Positions 1 through 10,558 of a DNA stretch of 64,000 nucleotides are shown one piece after another. How positions within the stretch are numbered: position 1 is the stretch's first letter; the number at the start of each line of letters is the position of its first letter. Position numbers and translations under genes: made by a program. This DNA comes from Anniella stebbinsi (taxonomy: Eukaryota; Chordata; Lepidosauria; Squamata; Anniellidae). The stretch spans positions 32,737,001 to 32,801,000 of the forward strand of contig JARDYH010000003.1 of assembly GCA_029215795.1 (NCBI GenBank), written 5' to 3'. The notes below the pieces were generated by a model that had not been told where the DNA came from, did not search any database, and was given only the letters and a program-made list of their open reading frames with translations.

Positions 1-1
1 T

Positions 2-180
2 TCATAAGAACCTCAGATGAGCCATGCTGCATCAGACCGAGGGTCCATCTAGCCCAGCACTCTGTTCACACAGTGGCCAACCAGCTGTCGGCCAGGGATC
101 CACAAGCAGGACAAGGCGCAACAGCACCCTCCCACCCATGTTCCCCAGCAGCTGGTGGGGAACAGCTGAAGGGGAAAGCA
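2..180 (-). mobile_element. CR1-like LINE 3' end, truncated
   Basis: The plus strand starts with a CATAAGAAC motif, then GAGCCATGCTGCATCAGACC and the CACAGTGGCCAACCAGCTGTC block. The same series recurs in at least five other places in this window. Read on the minus strand it is the 3' terminal part of a CR1 LINE, ending in a short CTTATGTT-type repeat. Only the terminal part is present, which is usual for 5'-truncated CR1 copies. No coding capacity remains. The copy runs off near a GAACAGCTGAAGGGG divergence. Confidence 0.75.
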
Positions 181-231
181 CTGGGCCCTTAGGGCAGTTC
201 TGTAATATTTGGTTTATTTACGAATACACCT

Positions 232-400
232 AGGAACACGGAGAGGTGGCTTAATGTGAGTCATTGGCCCATCTAACTCAGTATTCTATACACTGACCTG
301 CAGGGGTTCTCCAGGGTCTTTTCCAGCCATCTCTGGAGATTGAACCTGGGACCCTCTGCATGCAAGGAGTGTTCTCTACCAGTGAGCTACAGCCCCTGCC
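232..400 (-). mobile_element. tRNA-derived SINE, diverged
   Basis: On the minus strand the copy opens with GGGGCTGTAGCTCACTGG, which resembles a Pol III A box. It continues through TGCATGCAGAGGGTCCCAGG to GGTTCAATCTCC, a B box-like motif. The body ends with the GGCCAATGACTCA block. Related copies lie near 2.0, 16.7, 38.0, 44.6, 45.4, 51.7 and 55.5 kb. The head looks like a tRNA, but the element is a retroposon and not a tRNA gene. Confidence 0.75.
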
Positions 401-519
401 TTAAACCACAGATGGTGTAAAGTAGCATCCACACTCTTATTATGCAGCCAATCTGCTACCTCAGGGGGAAAGACTCTCAGGCCTGGAGGCAGTATCTTCT
501 TTCCATCCCAATCCAGACC

Positions 520-750
520 TCTGGGGTTCCCAGATGGCCCCGCCCCCTGACCACCGATTATTTGTAGTTTCCTGGCTTTTGTGTTGTTGTTTTCCCCATG
601 GTAAAAGGTTGAAATGTCTCTCCTAAGGCTTAAGCAAAATAAGCTGGTATTTGGCGTATTTTTGGCTCTCTCCCATTTTGCCTCTGGCCCTGCCTGGTTC
701 AGGAATGTGGCCCCCAAGAGCTTCTTCGAAATGGTATTTGGCCCTTCAAC
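520..750 (+). repeat. Interspersed repeat shared with 19.3-19.6 kb
   Basis: The stretch CCCAGATGGCC...TTTCCTGGCTTTTGTGT...TGAAATGTCTCTCCTAAGGC...GAATGTGGCCCC...TTTGGCCCTTC is matched in order and orientation near 19,330-19,575. The 19-kb copy opens with GGGTGCAGAACCTCAAG and GGCCAAATCTGGCCC, a terminus style I associate with hAT-like non-autonomous elements. A partial relative of that terminus sits near 22,655. The open frames seen on both strands here are accidental. Confidence 0.55.
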
Positions 751-1265
751 ACCCCTGTACTATCCTGTATCAGATTTTCAGGGAGACGGGTGTCTTGCAC
801 CCCAAGATGCTTCCATCTCCCCCCATTTTTGGACAAATGTTCTGCTTTTGTGTCTTGTTCCAACCTGCTTCTCCTGTTCTATGTGATGAGGCTGCATGCC
901 AGATTTAGAACTCTGTGCATTCAGATTACTGGGATGGGGATGTGACAGCAGGGATGAGGCAGTAGGTGCAGCCCTGTTTTCTTCCCCCTGGCCCCCAATG
1001 GGATTTTGATCAAGTGGAGAGAAAGGACTGAAGAGTGTTTACATCTCCCAGCCACTAGCTCTCATTAAGGAAACATCTACCAGTCATTCCAAGTCATTAG
1101 CAAGCAATCTCCTTAAGAAAGGAAAGTTTGGTCATTGTAACACTATGACATCTTCTACTACAGTTGCCTCTCCTTGATATCTCCTGGATTTCTGAGGCTG
1201 GAGACAGACAACAGTTTTTAAAGGCAGTTGGAAGTGCTTTGAGAGAGGCATCCCAATGAAGTGCT
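746..1265. other. No recognised feature
   Basis: No gene, tandem repeat or element boundary could be supported. The sequence has ordinary composition and only short open frames. Confidence 0.5.
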
Positions 1266-1271
1266 TTGGAC

Positions 1272-1438
1272 CAGTAGTCTTCAACTGGTGGGTTGGGACG
1301 CAAAAGTGGGTCACAAGATCAGTCCAGATGGGTCACAGCAAAGCTGTTGGGGCAATTATGAAATTCTGAAAGTGGGTCCCATGTTGAAGGTGGGGAGTCC
1401 AACGTGGGTCTTGGGACTGGAACTGTTGAAGACCACTG
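1272..1438. mobile_element. hAT-like MITE with imperfect 8-bp duplication
   Basis: The ends are CAGTAGTCTTCAAC and, as the reverse complement of the right end, CAGTGGTCTTCAAC. The interior is palindromic, with GGGTTGGGACGCAAAAGTGGG facing CCAACGTGGGTCTTGGGAC. The flanks CTTTGGAC and CTCTGGAG match at six of eight positions, as a decayed 8-bp target duplication would. CAGTG-type ends with 8-bp duplications are typical of hAT elements. It is too short to code for transposase. Confidence 0.65.
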
Positions 1439-1678
1439 CTCTGGAGAACTTGAAAGGTCAGGAACATATACTTACACTGGGCTGGTTTGCATGATCACAG
1501 AGAGGGAAATAAACCATGGTAGCTTAGTTTCCCACCATGCATGCTGGTTGTATGCTTGCTCTAATTACTCTCACTGGCATGGCTTGCTATGTCAACCAAA
1601 CTCAGGTGGCATGGCTTGTTGTGGTGGGGAGACAACAACCCTCAAGTAATCTAGCAAGAGCTCATGTATTATTTGATT

Positions 1679-2015
1679 GGGTTTGCCATAATAAGAAGCC
1701 ACCATGGGGCAATTTCGCCACATGGTTCTTGTTGTGGTGGCTGATGCAGGGGTGCACCATAGCTTGTAATTATGTGCAAACCCAGTGAGTTTGGGTTGCT
1801 GGGATGCTTGATAAGTTGCCCAGAACCCATGGACTGTTTTAGGGTGGAGGGTGGCTTGTCAAATACCCTCAACCCACTCTCACTGGCTTCGCACATAACG
1901 ACAAACTACAGTGCACCCCCACCATGATTTGAATAGTCAGAATGGTGGCCGCTGTGGTGACAAGAAGCCCTGTAGGGAAATTCCCCCATGGTGGCTTCTC
2001 ATTATGGGTGAACCT
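1679..2015. mobile_element. Palindromic foldback/MITE element
   Basis: Left-arm blocks GAAGCCACCATGGGGCAATTT and GGGGTGCACCATAGCTTGTA appear reverse-complemented in the right arm as AAATTCCCCCATGGTGGCTTC and ACAAACTACAGTGCACCCCC. The inner blocks CCAGTGAGTTTGGGTTG and CAACCCACTCTCACTGG also pair. The centre is near 1,838. I could not fix the ends or a target duplication, so the superfamily is open. A diverged related stretch may extend left to about 1,485. Confidence 0.65.
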
Positions 2016-2178
2016 GTCCGCTGAGTCAGACCATTGGTCCATCTAGTCTAGTATTGTAGACTAGACAGACTTTCAACATATCTCCAGGATTCTTGCCTAG
2101 TATCTGGAAATTTCAGAGATTGAACTTGGGACCTTCTTCATGCCAAGCTTATGCTCTACCTTCAAGTTACAGTCCCTC
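2016..2178 (-). mobile_element. tRNA-derived SINE, diverged
   Basis: GCTGAGTCAGACCATTGGTC and CATCTAGTCTAGTATTG on the plus strand are the SINE tail. TTGAACTTGGGACCTTCTTC and CTCTACCTTCAAGTTACAG are the degraded B and A box regions of the minus-strand head. The copy abuts the palindromic element on its left. Confidence 0.7.
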
Positions 2179-2432
2179 AAATGAGCAAGTCAATACCTTG
2201 CTTGCTATTTTGTGACATTTCAGTTGGTCCTGGTAAAAGTATTGCTCAGCTGTGGATTTTGGAGTTATCTCTTACCACATGCATCTGTTGACCTACTGTT
2301 GTCTTTGGTCAAAGGTGCTTTTTAAAAACAATCAAAGTCCTGCAAACCCTGCTTGACCAGAGGTGAAAATGAGATGACTCTACACACCGCAAACTGCAGT
2401 CCCTCTGGCAATGCAAACCACCTTCAACTCCT

Positions 2433-2555
2433 TGGTGGTGGTGGTGGTGGGAACCTTGTCTCCAGCTGGAATAGATTCTATCTCAGTTAAATGCGTGTAA
2501 TTCTGAAGTAGTTTGCTTACCTCCTAAAGATGATGATGATGATGATGACGATGAT
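2433..2555. repeat. (GGT)n and (GAT)n short tandem repeats
   Basis: Two trinucleotide runs: GGT at about 2,433-2,450 and GAT at about 2,529-2,555, the second with one C interruption. Confidence 0.9.
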
Positions 2556-2556
2556 T

Positions 2557-2668
2557 TTGGATCTGCACTGTAAGGGAGACAGAATCTGCCTAATTAGTAT
2601 GTAAAGTGCTCTGGGGTCCTTCAAAATGGAAGGAGCTATATAAAAGTTATTCTTAATAATAAAATATA
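2557..2668 (+). repeat. LINE/SINE 3' tail-like fragment
   Basis: GTAAAGTGCTCTGGGGTCCTT followed by GGAGCTATATAAAAG and an ATT/AAT-rich end resembles the shared 3' tail of several vertebrate LINE/SINE pairs. The copy is short and diverged, so the family is uncertain. Confidence 0.35.
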
Positions 2669-2875
2669 CTCCAGGGCTCATGGGAAATAATCTAGAGAAT
2701 GTAGCAAGCCAATTATACAGGCATCTTTCAATCCAGTTCCCCTATGCTTAGCTACTGGTTCCCTTCTCTCTCTACACATCCCATAATTATACAAGTTGTT
2801 TGGAGAACATGATCACAGGCACTGGTGATGTAAGGATGTGTGCTCTGAAATTCTGCAGCTTTCCAAAGCTGTTAA

Positions 2876-2879
<4 letters not shown>

Positions 2880-2921
<42 letters not shown>

Positions 2922-2983
2922 AAATGAGGGATAGAATCCTTGGTCCCTTATTTCACGTGTCACACACACACACACACACACAC
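2880..2983. repeat. (GA)n and (CA)n microsatellites
   Basis: A GA run at 2,880-2,917 and a CA run at about 2,960-2,983, separated by about 40 bp of unique sequence. Confidence 0.95.
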
Positions 2984-3139
2984 GACTCAGATTGTGATTT
3001 CTACCAATTGTTCCAAATTCTGAGAGCAAGAACTTCAGACTGTGCATCTAGGTTATATTATGCAAATAAATGTCATGTATTACAACCTTGGTTTGGGGTC
3101 AGCATAACTAGGCAGGCCTCTGGCATATTCTGAAAGTGC

Positions 3140-3500
3140 TTTTTTAAAAAATGGATTGAGCACTGTTTGTTTCTTTTATTGCTGTTTTTAAACTGTTTTT
3201 TCAATTGATTTATTTTTTGTTACGTTTTAATTAAGATTTTATGTTGTATTTTATTTTTAGCCACTTTGAGCACCATTTTTTTGGGTAGCAGAAAGGCAGG
3301 ATGCTCTAGGTTATTACAGCTGTTTTATTGATTCCTGTGCTTTTATTGTTTTGCATTACATCACATTTTATTTTTTAGATATTTGTATAATATTTTGTAT
3401 TTTTAACTATTCTATGGCATTTTAGTTTTATTTTAACTATTTGTAATCCACCCAGAGAACATTAATTATTGGGCAGAATACAAATGTAATAAATAAATAC
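3140..3500 (+). mobile_element. L2-like LINE 3' tails, AAATA-tailed
   Basis: The stretch is T-rich and ends in CCACCCAGAGAACATTAATT, ATTGGGCAGAATACAAATG and a TAATAAATAAATAC tail. The pattern of a CGCCCAGAGAGC, ATTGGGCGGTAT and (AAATA)n ending recurs in this window in both orientations. An internal AGCCACTTTGAGCACC block suggests two tails in tandem. No coding sequence is retained. Confidence 0.55.
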
Positions 3501-3849
3501 AATACATATACATATAGTCTCCAGCTAGGTTGCCAAGAGATAAAGAGTAGGAATGGATGAAACTGTCCATTCCAGCTCTCTCACATTAGACTTTAAAAAA
3601 AAAAAAATCTGCCTCTTTCTGTATTGTTCATGAAAAAATCCACACATTTTTGTAAGTTCTTTTCAAAAGCAAACCAAATGAAACTCTCACCAATCTGCCC
3701 TGGCCAAATACAATAGGTATAGCTATTCCCAACATGGAGACAACCATGTTGTCCCTGCCTGCTATGTAGCTGTTAAAGATGAGGTGCCTGTCGGAAAAAA
3801 AATGTTGGCAACCCTCATTCAGCATCACAGATGTGGCTGAATATCCAGG

Positions 3850-4266
3850 GCTCAAACCTGCCTATACATCAGCTTTGCCCCAGGGTGGCTACAAATCTGC
3901 TCTATGTAGGTTATATGACACAGCTGCAAATTTGGAGCCACATCGGGGCAAAGAGCTGATGGTCCGCAGCTGAAAAGTCGGGGACTTACCCAACTTTTCC
4001 TGCTCAAGCGAGGTCAGTTCTGCTTTTCTGCTGTCTGTCCTTGTTCCAGTGCTCCGCCAGGGGCATTTCTTGGCGGAAGGCAACCTCCCATTGGTCACCG
4101 GAAGTCACGGGAGTGGGCGGGGATGGGTCTGGTGAGCCTAATGGCTGCTGGAAAGCCTGCACTGCCTACCCCAGTGAGGATTATTCTCCGCCACTTGCAG
4201 CAGCAATACTGTGGGGTTTGGTGGCAGAGCGGTGCCAACTTAGTGCCATGTAGGCAGCCTGCCTAA
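3850..4266. mobile_element. MITE-like element related to the 18.7-kb copy
   Basis: The left part contains AACCTGCCTATACATC and the right part GCCATGTAGGCAGCC, which form a short inverted pair. Internal blocks such as GCTGAAAAGTCGGGGACTTACC resemble AAAGTCAGGGATTTACCCCGA in the element at 18,714-19,093. The ends are approximate. Confidence 0.45.
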
Positions 4267-4986
4267 CTTCTAAGAATGAAGCATTCAAAGCCCTGGACCT
4301 GGACAGACTAATCCAGGAGCCTCACTTTCTATCCTGCTTATGACGAAATTTGCAAATTTTGGTAAGTTCTGGGAGGCAGGCATTTTTTTTAAAAGAGGGA
4401 TTGAAGGTGGTGTGAACGCACCATCGCACATTCGAAAATGGAATGAAATTCTCCCTAATAAGAAGACAGCATTGTAGGATGCAGTGCCTTTTTTATAGGG
4501 CTTTAGAAGCTGCTCTGCGGCAGCTGGATTTATTTTGCAAAGTAAAAAAGAGTAGGATAGAGCTGGGGATTCTTCTACCCCCAGGGAGCCCAAAGCCCTT
4601 CATGCAACACTTAAAAAAGACCCCACAGCGCACTGATTCTGCTGACAAACATGGCAGCCATAATGTGCTCAGTAATCTCTCCCTCACATTTCCCTGGAGA
4701 GTCGAATCAGTTTGACTAAGCAAGGGTGGAAGATCATCTCAGGTATTATTCCTTGATTTTCTCAAAAACAGCTCTGAGATCGCCTGTGCTCCTCTCCAGA
4801 GAGGGCTAGAAGGGAACCTTGTTGGGTAGCTTAGGTGAGAACAACACTGAGTGTTGAAAACCTAGCATCCTTCTTGAACATCGATGCAGGGAGAATTACA
4901 TTCTGCTTTCCCACTATTGGCTGTCAGATTCAGGTTTTGGACGGCCCATGGGCAAGATCCCTCCCTTAGGCCCTCTCTCTCAATTT

Positions 4987-5488
4987 GGCCATTTCTACAC
5001 CACGCTGTTTGCCTGGGATGGCCCCTGGCTGATCCCTGTGAGTCCAAATGATGCACAGAGACTCCCAGGGGATTGGCACGGGATTTTCCAGGGATAAGGG
5101 ATCCCTGGAAAATCCTGAATCTTCCGTGGTCCCGGGAACTTCCCAAGACCACAGATGATGTGGCTACCCATCCCGGGTGCTGCCATGCTTACTTGTGAGT
5201 AAGCGCGGCAGCAACAATGGGCACGGAGTTGCACAGCATGGCTCCGTGCCCATTAGGGGAGGGGGTGGCACCAGTTTTGCCATCCCTGGGAGGGCAGGGA
5301 GAGGGGAGCGCACAACAGCTCATGTGCAAATCTTCGGGGGCCAAAATGTTGGCTGTGACGGCACGTCGGCCTGAGAGGAGCCAGGGTTGTTGCACTTTGG
5401 TGTGTATTAGGGCGACGATCCTGGAAGCAGCTACTTCCGGGATTGCTCTCCCTCCCTCCGTCTCCCGCCATAGGGTGTAAAAAGGGCC
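4987..5488. mobile_element. GGCC-ended palindromic element, candidate PIF/Harbinger-like
   Basis: The left end GGCCATTTCTACACCAC and the reverse complement of the right end, GGCCCTTTTTACACCC, form imperfect inverted termini. Inside, GGGATTTTCCAGGGATAAGG is followed by GATCCCTGGAAAATCC, a local hairpin. The short flanks do not match clearly, so the target duplication is unresolved. No coding capacity. Confidence 0.5.
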
Positions 5489-5696
5489 TAAGTCTACTTT
5501 CTCACTGTCACCAGCACTCGTAATGGTGGTTTCAGAAGGATTATACCTGTTGAGTTTATGGTAATCAAAGTACAGGTAGTACAGTCCTTCCCATCCATCA
5601 TATGGGTCACAAGTTCAAGCCTTTGTCCAGTGCCAGGTTTTGGAGGACCCTTGGGCAAGACACTTTCAGTGCCCCTCCTCCCTCAGTGAGTCTATC

Positions 5697-5960
5697 TTCT
5701 CACTGCCATGGTCACCAGCTGCTATTGCTCCTTATCCTCTATCTCAACATTGCTACAACTTGCTTGCTTGACAGGCAGAGAGCCAGTGAGCAAGTGGGCT
5801 GAAGCATTTACTGCTCCTTCTTCTCGCCAGCCCCACTATTGTCTGGGCCAGAAATGCTTTACTGCCACGCCTGGCTTGTCTGGGCATGGGGAGGCTGTTG
5901 CAGGTGGGGGTGGGGAGATGAGGCATGGAAGCTCGCTATTGGCAGCCTCCGCGTGGCACC
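5697..5960 (-). repeat. Interspersed repeat shared with 17.3-17.6 and 55.1-55.3 kb
   Basis: Blocks such as ACTTGCTTGCTTGACAGGCAGAGAGCCAGTGAGCAAGT recur reverse-complemented near 55,260-55,300 and in diverged form near 17,500. The family also includes CACCATTGCAACTTGCTTGTTCACC, seen reversed near 6,650. I do not recognise the family. Confidence 0.5.
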
Positions 5961-6043
5961 ACTAAGGAAGGGAGGGGATTCAGGGCCTTATTAGCTGCTC
6001 TTGTCCCTCCTGTCCTCCTCTTCATCTCCCTCCCTGTTGGCAG

Positions 6044-6640
6044 TGTGGGCTTGCTGGACGTCCTTTTGGGGGCCGAATAGGATTTTTTTGGTGATAATCT
6101 ATTCGTCTCGGTTATGAGTTTTTTTTCCGCCTACTTCACACTGCAAGACAGGTTGGGAATAATAATTAGGTTTATCTGGTTCACTTTTTAACTGTTTCGG
6201 TCACATTTGGCTGGTAGGCAGGTATGTGCGGGTATCTTGAGCGGGATTAGAGTTGGTGAGCATTCAGAGACACCATTGCGGTGATGGGTAATGCCCGAGG
6301 CTCCGAGCTAGGAGTTTTGCGGCCCCAGCTTGCGAGATAAGGGTTACCTTTGAGGCCTAACTTCCTCACCCACTTGGAGTTTTGCGGCACGAGGGGGGGG
6401 GGTGTTTGACACCAGAAGGCCTCCCTACCCCAAAAGGGCCAAGCCTGGGAGATGGTGATCTTACAGGGGCCACTTTAGAGGCTGTGAATGTCTCGCTTGA
6501 TTCAAACAATGGCATGATGCCAGTTTGGTGAGGATGCCCACTTAGGCTCACCCCTTTTGCAGACCTTTCAATAAAATGTGGCCCTGTTTAATCCACATCT
6601 GTGTCTCGCCTCGTTATTTCCCACCCTCCATCTGCCCACA
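6044..6640 (+). mobile_element. Possible solo LTR or retroelement 3' end
   Basis: The stretch is unlike its neighbours. It starts at TGTGGGC and ends at GCCCACA, and near the right end carries CAATAAAATGTGGCCC followed by TGTGTCTCGCCTCGTTATTTCC. A polyadenylation signal followed by a short U5-like segment is the layout of an LTR. However, the flanks GGCAG and ATGAG do not form a target duplication, and the terminal bases may belong to the flanking repeat. A processed gene 3' end is an alternative. Confidence 0.25.
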
Positions 6641-6852
6641 ATGAGAGGCAGGTGAACAAGCAGGTTGCAATGATGAAGGGGAGAAGCAAGTCCAGGGTAG
6701 TTTTTTTTTTGGTGTGCCGGTAGGCTCTTCCTGGGGTCTGAGCTCTTGGCAGGTGCCCAGCCATGTTTACCCTTGATGCCCTGCCCTGTTACTGTTGTTC
6801 CAATGAGTTCAAAATCAAAAGTTGCCCCACAAAATAAAAATAAAATAGGGAA

Positions 6853-6884
<32 letters not shown>

Positions 6885-6885
6885 T
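6853..6885. repeat. (GT)n(GA)n microsatellite
   Basis: A GT run passes directly into a short GA run. Confidence 0.95.
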
Positions 6886-7734
6886 GTGCTGCTCACCAGA
6901 TGTCCACTTGGCTTCTTACACTACAGTGAAAAAGCTGGCTAAAATTAATATGTGCTAGTCCCCAAATCCAAAACTGCAAATGAGGAATATACAAAAATGA
7001 ATTGTCAGATGGGCCACTGAAAGACTGATAAGTAGAGGTTGGTTTTTTTTAAAGGCCTAATCATAGTACCTTCTTTAAAGGTCACTGGTTTTTCCTGTAA
7101 ATAACGATCAGCATTTTGAGTTGCACTCAATTTAAGGAACTCAATTACAAGTCATGAATTATCAGGAGCTAGTACATACCAATGTCTGTTAGAGCTCATA
7201 CCAGAGAAACTACCATCAGGTGCAACTGAGTAGACGGCTTAGATCCATTTGGCTTCTCTGTTCTTAAAGAGAACAGATTGTTCAGTAACAAAGACACCCC
7301 TACCTTTGGTCTCTCCATGATTAAAGATGATTCTATTATATTGTGTGGACTGTATTACTTTCCCTGGCCTCAAAACAATCCCTGCTCCTTTTCTAGGATC
7401 TGGAGTTAGAAATGGTGAATCATACTGTATTTCAACTTGAGGGGTTGGCTGGTTTGCTCCCAGCAAAGCATGGTGAGAAACAAAGGTATGTCACACACCT
7501 CACAAAAATGAGATGTCAGCAAGGACCCTGTCTTCAGTGCTGACTATTGGGGTCCTTCCCACTTATGTCACTGGGAACTCAGAGTTATATCTTGGTGTTA
7601 TTTCAGCTCCTCCTCTACCTTTTCCTTGGGTGGCGGGACATCTATGGCAAAGAATGTTGGTCTTGAAGGAGAGGGGACTAGAGCATACTGTACTTGCAGT
7701 ATTATATTTAGAAATAAACTGGGAATGATGCACA
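6886..7734. other. Mostly unannotated; one protein-like minus-strand frame
   Basis: No repeat family was recognised. A 75-codon minus-strand frame at 7,239-7,466 has a less repeat-like amino-acid composition than most frames here, with PDPRKGAGIVLRPGK as one stretch. I see no splice sites, homologous domain or start context that would make it a gene. Confidence 0.4.
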
Positions 7735-7922
7735 TCTGGAGGGCACCAAATTGAGGAAGGCTGAATTAGGCTGAAAATGTTGTGAATTGGGTACTGCCTA
7801 TATCAGACAGTACAGTATATCAGACACAACCAGATTTACAGTAATTTCAGCCTCATCCAGCCTTCCTAATCCAATGCCCTCCAGACATGTTGAGCAGCAA
7901 CTCCCATCATTCCCTGCTGGCC
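7735..7922. mobile_element. Remnant of the CTCCAGATGT palindromic MITE family
   Basis: ACATCTGGAGGGCACCAAATTG on the left and CAATGCCCTCCAGACATGTT with CAACTCCCATCATTCCC on the right are the two arms of a very common palindromic element. Other copies lie near 9.8, 10.5, 12.7, 16.1, 26.7, 29.5, 30.6, 45.8, 52.4 and 59.7 kb. The arms are separated by about 100 bp of other sequence, so the copy is broken. Confidence 0.6.
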
Positions 7923-7999
7923 CGGCCCCAAAATCTAAATTCTGAGCAATATGAAACATTAAATTTGCATTCTTGCACTATTGTAGTGTGCCGCATACA

Positions 8000-8370
8000 G
8001 AGGATAATCAGATGGGGGAAAATCACGTTTCCCTAACATCACTTTGCCCCCTGCTTCTGTCCCACAATAGGGATGAGCAGCTTCCTCTTTCTTCACACAG
8101 GGAAGGAAGAGGAAGCAAGCAAGAGGAAACAAGCAACGACCACATGGCCCATTCAGTGGGCGTTTTAATGGTGCAACCTCTCCTGCACACAGCAGGAAAT
8201 AGCACCAATTAGCCAGAAGAATCTGATTTTATGGGTGGCATTTTGAAGCGGAAAAATGACAGAAGGAGTGGGAGACACGTGGGAGGATTGCAGTGTCATC
8301 AAAATGTCCCATGAAGATCCATGAGTGGCCAGTTGCGAGAGTGCCATAAAATGCTGGTCTGATGATGCTC
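8000..8370. mobile_element. MITE with ATCATCAGA-type ends and 3-bp ACA duplication
   Basis: The left end GAGGATAATCAGATGGGGG and the reverse complement of the right end, GAGCATCATCAGACC, form imperfect inverted termini. ACA flanks the element on both sides. Internal landmarks CTCCTGCACACAGCAGGA and ATCCATGAGTGGCCAG are shared with copies at 35.2-35.5 and, reversed, 41.9-42.2 kb. 3-bp duplications fit PIF/Harbinger-like mobilisation. No coding capacity. Confidence 0.7.
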
Positions 8371-9259
8371 ACACTCTCCACTATCAAAGCAGGCAAACCA
8401 GTTTGAGCTCCCTCCTGCCCTGTAGATGAGCGTGACTCAAGGTACCTTCCACGTTGGCTTTACACTAAGAGCAGCCAAATTGAACATTGGTGCCCGTTGT
8501 TCCCCATCAATGGGCAGGTTCCATCAAGCCTAGGGAGAAAAGCCATCTCTCCTCTTTGCTCAGCACAACAGCATGACTCATGACAGTACACTCGATAAGC
8601 AAACTTATCTTCAAGGACAGAAGTCTAAAGCATTGGGACAGAAGCTGCATTTTGTATTTTGCTCACCTTAGAATGCTGTTTTGGCATCTCTCTAATCTTG
8701 CCCAATCCCAGACTATCCTATTACTTTCCCTAAATAAATTTCATGCTTGGTTTACTGTAAATTGGACTCAAAGTGTTGTGGGTGTCAAGGGGTGCTGAAC
8801 TGAGCTGAAATAGCTACAGAGGCAGCGGAGGTAGCCTGTTCTGCAAGGAGATGGCAGAAAGGGCAGACGCAAAAGAGGAACAATTCCAGAAAGCTCAGAA
8901 AAACCAGGGCCAAGAATGTGCCATCCAGCTGCTTGATTGGGGTGGGGGGACGTGGTGGTGCTGGCGGTGGTGGGGAGAAAGAATGCAAGCAATAGTTGAG
9001 GTGGGCTCTGTTGCTGCATGGAGCAGCTGCAGTGCATTCGGACCACCAGGTGGGCATGAGTGTAGGTTGTGGGTGCCCAGATCTGGAACTCTGTGGCAGC
9101 TCAAAGGTATGCTAAGGGACCAGCCTACCTAAGGGCTGCCAGCCTTTTTGCAGAGTTTGCTTAAAGGCCAAACTGGAGAATTTGGGGCAGGAGACAGGTG
9201 AAGGCCACCTTCCTTTTGCTTGCCACATCACAAGACCAAGAGGTGGCTCTACCATGATC
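8371..9259. other. No recognised feature
   Basis: Overlapping open frames around 8,770-9,130 occupy all frames at once on both strands, with no consistent coding signal. A GGTGGTGCTGG-rich patch lies near 8,950. No gene supported. Confidence 0.45.
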
Positions 9260-9269
9260 TGGAGAGGTT

Positions 9270-9572
9270 CTGGAGGGCCAGGATCTCTTGTCGATCATCC
9301 CAGAGTACAGGACATGGAATAATGGGCTCAAGTTACAGGAAGCCAGATTCAGGCAGGACATTAGGAAAAACTTCCTGACAGAGTGGTACGACAATAGAAC
9401 CAATTACCTAGGGAGATTATGGGCTCTCCCACCCTGGAGGCCTTCAAGAGGCAGCTGCACAGCCATCTGTCACATATGCTTTAAGGTGGATTCCTGCATT
9501 GAGCAGGGGGTTGAACACGATTGGCTTATAGGCCCCTTCCAACTCAACTATTCTATGATTCCCCTTCCATGG
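9270..9572 (+). mobile_element. CR1 LINE 3' end with ORF2 C-terminal remnant
   Basis: The plus strand encodes GLKLQEARFRQDIRKNFLT, which resembles the C-terminal end of CR1 ORF2. This is followed by CTCTCCCACCCTGGAGGCCT, then the 3' UTR block CTTCCAACTCAACTATTCTA TGATTCC. The end with an ATTCTATG octamer is a CR1 hallmark. The reading frame decays after about 60 residues. The copy is 5'-truncated and inactive. Confidence 0.85.
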
Positions 9573-9782
9573 AATCGGATATGGGCCAAACTCGAAGACA
9601 CATGAAAAGGGGGAATGCATGTGATTGCCTTGGAGGAAGGGAGGGAGGAGGGTTGATCAGGAGCCTACTGCATAGGGAGAGGGGTTAAATCCTGTGCCTT
9701 GATGCTGTAGTCTGAATAAAAATCCACCCCCCCCAAGCGGATGTTTGTTGTGGGTGGAAGGATTCCATTGATAATGCCGCAT

Positions 9783-9895
9783 CAGCCTTCCTCAACCTGG
9801 TGCCCTCCAGATATGCTGGGCTACATCTCCCATCATTCCCAGCCAGGCTGGGAATGATGGGAATTGTAGTCAACACATCTGTCAGGTGCCAGGTT
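9783..9895. mobile_element. CTCCAGATGT palindromic MITE
   Basis: CAACCTGGTGCCCTCCAGAT and CATCTCCCATCATTCCCAGC face GCTGGGAATGATGGGAATTG and GTCAGGTGCCAGGTTGGG. The whole copy folds into one hairpin. No coding sequence. Confidence 0.75.
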
Positions 9896-9899
9896 GGGA

Positions 9900-10465
9900 G
9901 AAAGCCATGCTACATCTTTGAAACTGGAATGCCTTTTCCAACAGAGCAATAAATATCCTTCTTGCTTTTCTCCATATCTACTGGCAACTCAAAGGGGATG
10001 AAAACACAGTAAAAGTTTGTACTGCAGATATGCCCTTAAAACAATTCAAATGACAGAGAGTACATTTTGTAGGGTACATTGATTAAGGGGTGACAGCTGG
10101 GCCTGGTCATTACCAGCTTGAAAGATTTGTGTTGAATCTTTTCTTCTTCTTTCTTTTTAATTTTTTTAAAGCCTTTCATTAATGCTAATCAGTGAGGAGA
10201 TTTTAAGTTTAGGGAAATTCAAATGAATATGCCATGTCTGTTTTTTCTTGCAGGAGAGGCATCAACACCTGTGTACTGTATATCATGACTGAGCCCTCAG
10301 TCTTAAAGAAAATTTCTCACCTGAAAAGGTTCCATCTGCTAAATCTCATTATGTCTTTTTCTGTAAGGATAAAGAGCACCCTCTTTCCTCAGAAAGCAAT
10401 AACTCATAGAGAAATTTATATCACAGTCATTGCTGCAAAAGTAAGCTGAATCTAAATATATAGCA
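9900..10465. other. No recognised repeat
   Basis: AT-rich unique sequence. A pyrimidine tract followed by CAG at about 10,240-10,252 (TTTTTTCTTGCAG) looks like a splice acceptor, and an open frame follows to about 10,449. No donor, domain or codon signal supports an exon, so I leave it unassigned. Confidence 0.4.
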
Positions 10466-10473
10466 CTGTCCCC

Positions 10474-10558
10474 CAATCTGGTGCCCTCCAAATGTATTGA
10501 CCAACATGCTGGCTGGGGATGTTGGGAATTGTAGTCCACACATCTGGAGAGCACCAGG
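10474..10558. mobile_element. CTCCAGATGT palindromic MITE, short copy
   Basis: AATCTGGTGCCCTCCAAATG on the left faces CACATCTGGAGAGCACCAGG on the right, around GCTGGCTGGGGATGTTGGG. It directly abuts the GGCC-type element on its right. Confidence 0.65.

Noticed and set aside
8768..9132. Gene in the 8.8-9.1 kb region
   Set aside because: Five frames on both strands are open over the same bases because of GC-rich composition with few stop codons. No frame stands out.
10234..10449. Exon after a TTTCTTGCAG acceptor-like site
   Set aside because: No donor site, no recognisable protein and no codon signal. Such acceptor-like strings are frequent by chance.
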